64,000 nucleotides of DNA, taken from positions 59,283-123,282 of IMG/VR virus record IMGVR_UViG_3300020215_000050; one strand, given 5' to 3'. The DNA is from a virus. The notes beneath the pieces were generated by a model. That model saw only the letters and a list, made by a program, of their open reading frames with translations. It searched no databases and had not been told where the DNA came from. Each line of letters starts with the position of its first letter. Positions within the stretch are counted from its first letter, which is position 1. A program made the translations under genes and the position numbers. Shown one piece after another: positions 15,977 to 22,791 of this stretch.

Positions 15977-16893
15977 TCCTTCTTCCAGAACAGGCTGTCG
16001 TCGGGCCCCCTCTCGAAGCCGAGCAGGCGGGCCCGCACGTCTGCCTGGGCCATCAGCTTTTCGGCGGCGTCGACGACGAACTCGTGCAGGATCTCGATCC
16101 CCCACGTGTTTATGTTCGTCTCGTCCTTGAGGTACTGTCGGATCGCGATGAGCATCGACGACGGGTTGACGCCGAGCTGCTCAAGGTACTCCTGCTCGCC
16201 CTTCGTGATCGTCCCCGTCTGCCTGACGTCCCTGATGCACTGGACGATCGAGCGGCACAGGTGGCTCTTCGCCTCCTCCCTCTCGAAGTCCTCCTCCGTC
16301 CAGCCCTCGTACTTCGCCATCATCTCGTCGTAGAGGTTGCTCAGCGCGAGGACGTCCTTCATGGCGCCCTCGATGTAGGTGAGTCCCGTCGCCATGCCCT
16401 CCTTGAGCTCGGCGATCTCGATCTGGATGTCGAGCATCCTGTCCTCGATCTCGGTGGCCTCCTTCTCGCCTCCGGTCAGGTCGCCCCGGATCCGGGTCTC
16501 CAGCTGCCCCAGCTCCCTCTCGAGCCTGCTCAGCTTGACCTCGTTCCGGATCTGCCGCCACTTCGCCTCGTTGAGGGCCTGCCTCTTGTTCGCCACCTCG
16601 GCCGCTATCTGCCTGAGGTTCTTGAAGTCGCCGAGGTAGCTCAGGTTGAGGTTTCGCCACGTGAACTGGGAGTGGCTCCTGTTCCACACCCGCTGCATGT
16701 CGGCGGTCTTCCTGAGGGCCTCGTCGACCCTCTTGGCGTTGTCCTGGACGCTGAGGCCGCCGAAGCTCCTCACCTGCCCGTAGCTGGTCTTACCGAACGC
16801 CGTCTCGAGCGAGACGGAGTGGTTCGGGTACGGTAGGGTGAGCGCCTTCTTGGTCTCGGTGTCGATGATCGTCAGCGCGGTGTTGCTGGACAT
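15973..16893 (-). CDS. Coiled-coil protein of unknown function, probable virion or assembly protein
   Basis: A protein of 306 residues. The N-terminus TETKKALTLPYPNHSVSLET is followed by a long helical region (about residues 75-180) with heptad-like Leu/Ile spacing (LGDFKNLRQIAAEVANKRQA, LSRLERELGQLETRIRG) that should form a coiled coil. The rest is also helical. The ribosome-binding AGGAGA lies inside the 3' end of the upstream 25-residue microgene. I do not recognise a named family. Its place between the neck genes and the fibre block suggests a late, virion-related role. Confidence 0.65.
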   Translation of the reverse strand: MSSNTALTIIDTETKKALTLPYPNHSVSLETAFGKTSYGQVRSFGGLSVQDNAKRVDEALRKTADMQRVWNRSHSQFTWRNLNLSYLGDFKNLRQIAAEVANKRQALNEAKWRQIRNEVKLSRLERELGQLETRIRGDLTGGEKEATEIEDRMLDIQIEIAELKEGMATGLTYIEGAMKDVLALSNLYDEMMAKYEGWTEEDFEREEAKSHLCRSIVQCIRDVRQTGTITKGEQEYLEQLGVNPSSMLIAIRQYLKDETNINTWGIEILHEFVVDAAEKLMAQADVRARLLGFERGPDDSLFWKKD

Positions 16894-16894
16894 G

Positions 16895-16972
16895 CTATCT
16901 CCTGAAGATGAACAGGTACCCGGCCGTGAAGGCCGCTAGGTACAGAAACAGGTACTCGGGCGGCATGGTCAT
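16895..16972 (-). CDS. 25-residue membrane microprotein
   Basis: ATG at 16972 overlaps the oxygenase stop codon as ATGA. The 25 residues (MTMPPEYLFLYLAAFTAGYL plus FIFRR) are one hydrophobic helix with a positive end, so an N-out inner-membrane peptide is predicted. Its last codons (AGG AGA TAG) form the ribosome-binding site for the next gene, so it may serve for translational coupling as much as for its product. No family can be named at this length. Confidence 0.5.
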   Translation of the reverse strand: MTMPPEYLFLYLAAFTAGYLFIFRR

Positions 16973-18174
16973 CGGAAGGGCACGTGTCCGTGCACCCAGA
17001 TGACGATCGCCCACCTCGTCCCCGCCGTGACGGGCTTGACCTCGTGCCAGGCGAAGCTCGGGAATATCGCGATCGCGCCCCGGTGCTTGGGCGCGGCGAC
17101 CCACTCGCCCGTCGTCGTCTTCACCACGAGGTCGCCGCCCTCGTAGTCCCTGGGGTCGGAGAGCTGGACGGATGCCGAGATCTTCCTCGTCGCCGCCTTG
17201 CCCGGCCCCCAGTCGCAGTGCTCGTCGTAGTGGCCGGGGACGTCCGTCGCCGTCGCGGGCTCGTCGTACTTGAGGAGCTGGAGCCCGTGGGTGATGCCCG
17301 CGAGGTCGAACCTGTACAGCTCGTTCGCCTTCAGCACCCGCTCCGAGATCCTGTCGAAGATCCACGAGGTCTCGGGGGAGTAGTCTATGCTGAAGACCTC
17401 GGCCTTGCGGACCTGCTCGTTCCTGTTGCTCTCGATCGTGCCGATCGACGCCTGCTCGCCGTAGCCGCCCTCGGCGATCTTGACGATCCTCGCGCACTCC
17501 TCGTCCGTGAAGCAGGGCAGGACCATCAGGTCGGGCACGTAGTTCTGGTCGATGGAGTAGACGAGCCCGGGGTACCACACGGGCCTCCGCGTCGGCTGGG
17601 CCTGGTCTACGACCGTCTTCCTCTCGCTCGCGAGCGAGCCCCTGCCGTCGAACGCCCTGTCCCTGTACGGGCCGTCGGCGTCGACGTAGTGGAGAAAGAT
17701 CTGGGTCTGCCACTCGCCCCTGAACGGGGCCCTCCAGTGCTCGACGTCGCATCCCTTATACAGGGCGAGCTCGCCGGCGAGGAGGTCGACCCTCGCCTCG
17801 CCGAAGTAGATGGGCCATATCGCCTGGCCGGCGGGGTAGTCGAGGGTGAGGGTCGCGCTGATCTCGCACTCGGGCCGGTCGCGGTGCCGCTTGAGCTCCT
17901 CCCCCTTCCGGTAGACCCTCGCGTACGAGTAGGTCGGGAGCAGCCTCTTCCCCAGCGTCTCGCCGATGGGCTTGGCGAGCCTGGCGAGGAGCCCGTCCAT
18001 CTCGGGGAGGCTGTAGAAGCTGTCGGAGAGGGGGCACTGCGGGTCCCTCGTCGCCTGGCCGGCTGCGGCCCCGTCGATGAGGCGGCGGGAGAGCTCGATG
18101 CATGCGTCGCGGGGGAGTGCGTCCTTAATCACCACCCACCCGTAGCGCTCGAAGTGCTGCTTGGCGGTCGTCAT
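16969..18174 (-). CDS. Double 2OG-Fe(II) oxygenase (two prolyl-4-hydroxylase-like domains)
   Basis: A protein of 401 residues with two oxygenase domains. The N-domain (about 1-165) has H97-x-D99 in LKRHRDRPECEISATLTLDY and a distal H146 in VEHWRAPF. The C-domain (about 200-401) has H319-x-D321 in HYDEHCDWGP, then RKISASVQLSDPRDYEGGDL, the distal H377 in FPSFAWHEVKPV, and R387 for 2-oxoglutarate. The C-domain matches prolyl 4-hydroxylases, common in marine T4-like phages near tail genes. The substrate is unknown; modification of the neighbouring fibre proteins is a reasonable guess. The tandem two-domain form is unusual. A late promoter element lies 27 bases upstream. Confidence 0.85.
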   Translation of the reverse strand: MTTAKQHFERYGWVVIKDALPRDACIELSRRLIDGAAAGQATRDPQCPLSDSFYSLPEMDGLLARLAKPIGETLGKRLLPTYSYARVYRKGEELKRHRDRPECEISATLTLDYPAGQAIWPIYFGEARVDLLAGELALYKGCDVEHWRAPFRGEWQTQIFLHYVDADGPYRDRAFDGRGSLASERKTVVDQAQPTRRPVWYPGLVYSIDQNYVPDLMVLPCFTDEECARIVKIAEGGYGEQASIGTIESNRNEQVRKAEVFSIDYSPETSWIFDRISERVLKANELYRFDLAGITHGLQLLKYDEPATATDVPGHYDEHCDWGPGKAATRKISASVQLSDPRDYEGGDLVVKTTTGEWVAAPKHRGAIAIFPSFAWHEVKPVTAGTRWAIVIWVHGHVPFR

Positions 18175-18200
18175 AGATGCTCCATATCAAAAGTCCGTGG

Positions 18201-18208
18201 GTATTTAG
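18201..18208 (-). promoter_or_regulatory. T4-type late promoter element before the oxygenase
   Basis: CTAAATAC on the minus strand, overlapping the TAA stop of the upstream fibre gene and 27 bases before the oxygenase start. Confidence 0.45.
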
Positions 18209-19299
18209 GCCCCCATGGCGAAGTGCCCAGTCGCGTGCTGCCCGACGAGGTCCGCGATGTCCGCGGCCGCGCCGAGGCCCGCGAACGAGAACTTCTGGAT
18301 CGTGAAGACGGCCGTGGCCGGGCCCGGGCTGGTGGCGGGGGTCGTCGGGGCGCCCCCCACGGTGTAGCCGTGCGTGGAGGAATCGCATGTCGCGAAGGCG
18401 TCCACGCCGGTCGCCACGCTGCCGACGCTGGTGGCGTTGACGTCGCTCGAGAACGGGAACTTGTCGATGCTCGTGACCGTCGCCGACGAGACGGTCCAGA
18501 CGAAGTGCCCGTCGGTCGAGGAGGACGCGCCCCCGTACTCGCCCTGGCTGCTCGTCGTCATGTTTCCGACGAAGGTCGACGTGCCGCCGGAGGCGAAGGG
18601 AAACTTGGTCATGTCGTCCGTCGTCACCCCGGCCGGGCCGGCGCTCCTGCCCCCTCCCCGGTAGCCGTGGGTCGAGGAGGAGAGGCCGAGGGCGACGATG
18701 AACCCTACGCTGACGTCGCCGACGTCCGTGGCGGTTACGCTGGTGAAGGTGAACGGGAACTTCTGGATGTGCGTGACCGAGACCTCGCCGGGAGTGTTGA
18801 AGTCGCCGCCGGAGTGGCCGCCCGCCGCGAAGCCGTGGGTCTCCGACTGGTGGCCCGTGTGTCCCGACGTGTTCGCCGCAAGGTTGCCGATGGAGCTTCC
18901 CGCCTGGTCGGAGATGAGGCGCATGCCCTCGATTGTCGTCAGCCTGACTGCGTTGGGGCTGACCTGCATGCCGCCCGAGACCCAGGACATGCCCATGCCG
19001 ATGCTCCGGGCCGCGGCCCTCCAGGCGTTGGTGATCGTCAGGTCGTTGGCCCGCGCGACGGCGTCCTGGTCGGAGGCGAACGGGAACTTATCCACGTCGC
19101 CGGTCTGGTGGGAGGCGGTGAACGGTCCGAAGTGCTTGATGCCGCCGAGGTCGAAGCCCCAGTCGAGCCTCGCGTTCAGCGCGGTCTCGGGCGTGGTGTA
19201 GAACCGGTGCTCGATCCTGGACGCCCTCAGGTCGTCGGTCGTCAGACTGAGGTTGCCGTCGATGACCGTGTTCGCGCCTATCTTGTACGTGTTCGCCAT
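18205..19299 (-). CDS. Kelch-like repeat fibre protein, copy 3 of a tandem trio
   Basis: A protein of 364 residues made of repeats with the pattern KFPFxSDxxAxxVGxL followed by GxSSxTHGYxxGG. Clear copies include FPFSSDVNATSVGSVATG and SSSTHGYTVGGAP. The repeat length and Gly-Gly turns suggest a beta-propeller. The N-terminus MANTYKIGANTVIDGN resembles that of the next two proteins. Such repeats occur in fibre proteins of marine phages, where they may bind surface glycans. The second and third genes overlap and this one follows two bases after the second, so the three are probably co-translated. Receptor binding is inferred. Confidence 0.7.
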   Translation of the reverse strand: MANTYKIGANTVIDGNLSLTTDDLRASRIEHRFYTTPETALNARLDWGFDLGGIKHFGPFTASHQTGDVDKFPFASDQDAVARANDLTITNAWRAAARSIGMGMSWVSGGMQVSPNAVRLTTIEGMRLISDQAGSSIGNLAANTSGHTGHQSETHGFAAGGHSGGDFNTPGEVSVTHIQKFPFTFTSVTATDVGDVSVGFIVALGLSSSTHGYRGGGRSAGPAGVTTDDMTKFPFASGGTSTFVGNMTTSSQGEYGGASSSTDGHFVWTVSSATVTSIDKFPFSSDVNATSVGSVATGVDAFATCDSSTHGYTVGGAPTTPATSPGPATAVFTIQKFSFAGLGAAADIADLVGQHATGHFAMGA

Positions 19300-19300
19300 G

Positions 19301-20308
19301 TCAGTACGCCTGCGTGCATCCGGCTTCCATGATGCTCGTCATGTCCCGCCCGCTGTCCGTCGCGTTGCCCTCGCTAGCGAAGGAGAAGCGCTGGAGCATG
19401 TTCAGCGTGCCGCCGGCGATCCATGCCGTATGCGAGCTCGAGAGACCGGTGTACCTGCTCCCCGACACGGCGAGGTTGCCGACGTCGACGGCGCTGGCGG
19501 TAGACGAGAAGCTGAACTTGTCGATGATGTTTGAGCTGGACGAGAAAACTTCGGTGCCCCCGACCACGTAGCCGTGGGTGGTCGAGGACAGACCCCCGAC
19601 GCGCCCGCGGTCCTCCGTCAGGGAGCCGATGGTGCTCGTGCTCGCCCAATTCGCGAACGGGAACCTCGCGGTGTGCCCCGAAACGTCGAACGAGGCGGGG
19701 CTGCTGAGGCCCCCCGCGTTGAAGGACTGCGTGTCGGAGCTGATGCCCGCCAGGGCGGCCAGGGAGAAGCCGATGAGGGTGGTCGTGTCCTCGCCGTTCT
19801 GGTCGCTCGCGAGGTGCATGTGGCCGATCGTCTGGACCTCCACGGTGGTGAAGCCGCCGATGTAGAAGCCCGAGGTCGGGCTCGAGGTGCCGGCGCCGTC
19901 CCTGGTCGCGGCGTGGAGGTCGCCGACGTCCGTGGCGCTGGCCGCGGAGACCATCGCGAACTTGTCGATGACGTTGCTGTTGGAGCTGTTGGATGGCGCC
20001 CCGCCGAGGACGTACCCGTGGGTCGCGGAGCTCACGCCCATGCCCACCGTCCGGGCGACGGTCAGGTCGCCGTGGTCGGAGGCGTTGTCGCTCGAGACCA
20101 TCGAGAAGCGATCGATGCCGGTGTTCGGGGTCCAGGCGGGCGTCGAGTCCGTGCTCGACCAGGCCGACACGAAGCCGTAGACGATCCCCATGCCCGCGGG
20201 CAGCATCACCATCGTGGAGTTCGCGAGGGCGGAGTTCGCGGCGACGTTGGCGAACACCGCGTTGCGGTCGTTGTCGATGACGAAGACGTCTCCGATCTTG
20301 AAGCTCAT
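19301..20308 (-). CDS. Kelch-like repeat fibre protein, copy 2 of a tandem trio
   Basis: A protein of 335 residues. N-terminus MSFKIGDVFVIDNDRNAVFA aligns with the third and first paralogues. It has about six repeats, among them SSATHGYVLGGAP, SSTTHGYVVGG and SSSHTAWIAGG, each followed by a KFxFSSxxxAxDVGxL string. Length and repeat number are close to those of its neighbours, but the loops differ strongly, as expected if each copy binds a different ligand. It overlaps the upstream copy by four bases. A virion fibre role is inferred from repeats and from its place in the fibre block. Confidence 0.7.
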   Translation of the reverse strand: MSFKIGDVFVIDNDRNAVFANVAANSALANSTMVMLPAGMGIVYGFVSAWSSTDSTPAWTPNTGIDRFSMVSSDNASDHGDLTVARTVGMGVSSATHGYVLGGAPSNSSNSNVIDKFAMVSAASATDVGDLHAATRDGAGTSSPTSGFYIGGFTTVEVQTIGHMHLASDQNGEDTTTLIGFSLAALAGISSDTQSFNAGGLSSPASFDVSGHTARFPFANWASTSTIGSLTEDRGRVGGLSSTTHGYVVGGTEVFSSSSNIIDKFSFSSTASAVDVGNLAVSGSRYTGLSSSHTAWIAGGTLNMLQRFSFASEGNATDSGRDMTSIMEAGCTQAY

Positions 20309-21306
20309 TCCTGGAACCCGCCCGATAGGAACCTGGCTATGCTCAGGTCGGTGTGGTCGATCGCGTATCCCTCGGAGGCGTAGGGAAACTTCTCGACGAT
20401 GTTCGTGCCCGAGTTCGTGCCGAGGGCCCCGCCCAGGACGAAGCCGTGCCAGTACGAGCTCGCCGTGGCCATCGCCCCCTTGTTGTTGGCGAGCGTGCCG
20501 ACGTTGACGGCGTTGCCCTCGCTCGAGAACGGGAACGTGGAGTAGGTGTTGATGAACGCCGGACTGGTGCCGCCCATGCCGTAGGCCGACTCGAAGGAGC
20601 TGATGCCGCTCACCCCGTGCGTGGCCGCGGGCAGGTCGGACACGTCGGTGGCGTCCTGGTCGGCCGAGAACGGGTACTTGTCGATCCTGTTGGTGGCCAC
20701 CGACCCGGGAGGGGCGAAGCCGCCGAGGGTGTAGCCGTGGGTGCCGGAGACCGCCCCGTGGGGGGCGCAGTGTCGGGTCTGGGTCAGGGCCCCGACGCTG
20801 GTCGAGGTGCTGGCGGAGATGGCGAACGGGAACTTCTCGATCACGCTGGTGCGGACGGTCGCCGGCGTGGACGTGTACCCGCCGGCCGCGTAGCCGTGGG
20901 TCGACGAGGAGGTGCCGGCGGAGCTCGACCTCGCCGTGTCGAGGTCGCCGACGTCGGTGGAGGGCTGGTCGCCGCTGAACGGGTACTTGTTGATCTGGGT
21001 GCCGACGGTGGGCTGGCGGGTGCCCGCGGTGAAGCCGGCCGTGTCTCCCCTTATCGACGAGGCCTCCGTCACCGTGGCGATGGGCTGGGCGACGAACCCC
21101 ATACCACCCTGGTTGCCGGAGGACAGGGCGATGCGGTCGACGGTGGTCAGCCCGAGGGTGCCGCCGGCGCAGTAGCCGTACGCCATGCCCTGGAAGACGC
21201 CGACCGGGGTCGTGTTCGAGATGGAGACGTAGCGGGCGACGACGTTGGCGAGGACGACGTCCTGGTCGTTCTCGATGACGAGGTTTGAGTTGACCTTGAA
21301 GCCCAT
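20305..21306 (-). CDS. Kelch-like repeat fibre protein, copy 1 of a tandem trio
   Basis: A protein of 333 residues. N-terminus MGFKVNSNLVIENDQDVVLA, then repeats such as SSSTHGYAAGGYTS, SGTHGYTLGGFAP and SYWHGFVLGGAL, alternating with KYPFSADQDATDVSDL-type strings. It is the first of the trio to be translated. The start is the ATG at 21306; no Shine-Dalgarno sequence is evident, and a CTAAATAG element lies seven bases upstream. Fibre or receptor-binding function is inferred. Confidence 0.7.
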   Translation of the reverse strand: MGFKVNSNLVIENDQDVVLANVVARYVSISNTTPVGVFQGMAYGYCAGGTLGLTTVDRIALSSGNQGGMGFVAQPIATVTEASSIRGDTAGFTAGTRQPTVGTQINKYPFSGDQPSTDVGDLDTARSSSAGTSSSTHGYAAGGYTSTPATVRTSVIEKFPFAISASTSTSVGALTQTRHCAPHGAVSGTHGYTLGGFAPPGSVATNRIDKYPFSADQDATDVSDLPAATHGVSGISSFESAYGMGGTSPAFINTYSTFPFSSEGNAVNVGTLANNKGAMATASSYWHGFVLGGALGTNSGTNIVEKFPYASEGYAIDHTDLSIARFLSGGFQE

Positions 21307-21312
21307 GGTCCG

Positions 21313-21320
21313 CTATTTAG
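21313..21320 (-). promoter_or_regulatory. CTAAATAG element just before the kelch-like trio
   Basis: CTAAATAG on the minus strand in the only short gap of this region, seven bases before the ATG at 21306. As a late promoter it would start the message at or next to the ATG. Confidence 0.4.
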
Positions 21321-21338
21321 GACCGGGCCTTCGGGGCC

Positions 21339-22790
21339 TTACTGGTAGGCAACCGCGGTGGCCGCGACGTCGGCGGTCGTGCCCGAGTAGTCGCACGAGA
21401 TGGACCGGGGGGTCTCCGTCGTGGCGAGGGGTCGCTGCAGGCCCGCGCTGTACATGGCGCCGCCGTTTGAGAAGGTGCCCCAGGCCACCACGCCCGACCA
21501 GGTGTTCGTGAGGCCCGTCTCGTGCGCGAAGCAGGACGCGAGGGCCACGCCGCCCGCGGTGGTATTGATGTTGACGGCCTGAGAGGCGGCCGTGGTGTTG
21601 GCGCCCGTCGTCTGGCCCGTGGCGGTGGTCGAGTTCAGGTTGTAGACGGCGAAGACGCAGGCGGACGCGTTGGTCACGGCCTCCGACATGGTCACTGCCA
21701 CGTCTTCGATGTGGCCGGCCGTGTTCACCACCTGGTAGGTGGCGGCCTCCTCGAGGCCGACCGTCGCGGTCTCGTTGACCTCGGTCATGCTCGTGCCGCC
21801 GATGGTGGCCGAGCTGAAGTTGAAGTTCGTGGCGCCGTCCTCGACGCCGAACTGAACGACGGAGAGTCGATTGGCGTCGGGCATGCCCACGCCGGCGTTG
21901 GCCAGGGTGTAGGTGGTCAGGGCGGTGTTGCTGACCACGCAGGAGGTCAGGTAGGCGCGGACCTCGGTGCCGTTACCGAAGGTCACCGCGACGCCGGCCG
22001 AGTTCACGGCGTCGGAGACCGTGTCGCAGGTGACGGACTTGGGTTCCTCGCCCGTGTCCTCGGTGAAGGTCGCGGCCGACCACTGAAACTCGCCGTTGGC
22101 GTCCGCACTCTCGGTGAAACCCGTCCAGTTGAAGCCGGCGGTGCCGCTGTCGGCCACGCACATCCCGGCGCTTACGGAGAAGTCCGCCGTCTTGGGGGCC
22201 ATGGATATGGAGGCCCCGCTCTGGCCGAGGGTGAACGTGTGCTCGATCGGGATGATTGAGGTCAGGTCGGTGATCGACCAGACGCAGACGGTCATCGCGG
22301 TCGCGGCCTCGGAGGCGGTCACGACGATGTCTTCCGACGTGCCCGCGGGGTTGTCCAGGATCCAGGCGTCGACCGTGGTGAGGGCCGCGGTGGTGCGGTT
22401 CCCGTTCAGCGGCGACGCCGCGTCGCCCCCGACGGTCAGGGCCGTGGTCCAGACCTCGGTCGCGGAGTCCTCGACGCCCACCATGACGAGGGTCTTCCTG
22501 TCCGTCCCCGTCGCGCCCACGGAGTGGCCCGAGAAGGTGTAGGTGGTGAGGTCGGACGCGCTGTTGGTGCAGCCGATGAAGGCTATCGTCGGGTTGGCAG
22601 CGGGAGCGGAGTCCACCTTCTTGGCCCAGAAGCCCGTCAGGTGGGAGCCCGCCCCGTAGCCGAAGGCGAGGTCCCCGTGGGTCTCCGTCGCCGGGCTGCT
22701 GACCTGCCTTTCGAGCTCGTCGATGGAGCCCGCCGGTACGGGCAGGGAGAGCAGGCAGACGGCGATGAGGCCGAGGAGGAACTTCTTCAT
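21339..22790 (-). CDS. Fibre-like protein with a Sec signal peptide
   Basis: A protein of 483 residues. It begins MKKFLLGLIAVCLLSLPVPA, a typical signal peptide with an Ala-type cleavage site, which is unusual for a virion protein. The rest is Thr/Ala/Ser/Gly-rich beta sequence with two related halves: TAFIGCTNSASDLTTYTFSG-like and SCVVSNTALTTYTLANAGVG segments, each followed by VQFGVEDGATNF or VMVGVEDSATEV. No enzyme motif is seen. It lies among fibre genes and a closely similar leader recurs at 31923-33167. It may be a virion fibre or a secreted or periplasmic protein; I cannot decide. Confidence 0.65.
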   Translation of the reverse strand: MKKFLLGLIAVCLLSLPVPAGSIDELERQVSSPATETHGDLAFGYGAGSHLTGFWAKKVDSAPAANPTIAFIGCTNSASDLTTYTFSGHSVGATGTDRKTLVMVGVEDSATEVWTTALTVGGDAASPLNGNRTTAALTTVDAWILDNPAGTSEDIVVTASEAATAMTVCVWSITDLTSIIPIEHTFTLGQSGASISMAPKTADFSVSAGMCVADSGTAGFNWTGFTESADANGEFQWSAATFTEDTGEEPKSVTCDTVSDAVNSAGVAVTFGNGTEVRAYLTSCVVSNTALTTYTLANAGVGMPDANRLSVVQFGVEDGATNFNFSSATIGGTSMTEVNETATVGLEEAATYQVVNTAGHIEDVAVTMSEAVTNASACVFAVYNLNSTTATGQTTGANTTAASQAVNINTTAGGVALASCFAHETGLTNTWSGVVAWGTFSNGGAMYSAGLQRPLATTETPRSISCDYSGTTADVAATAVAYQ

Positions 22791-22791
22791 G

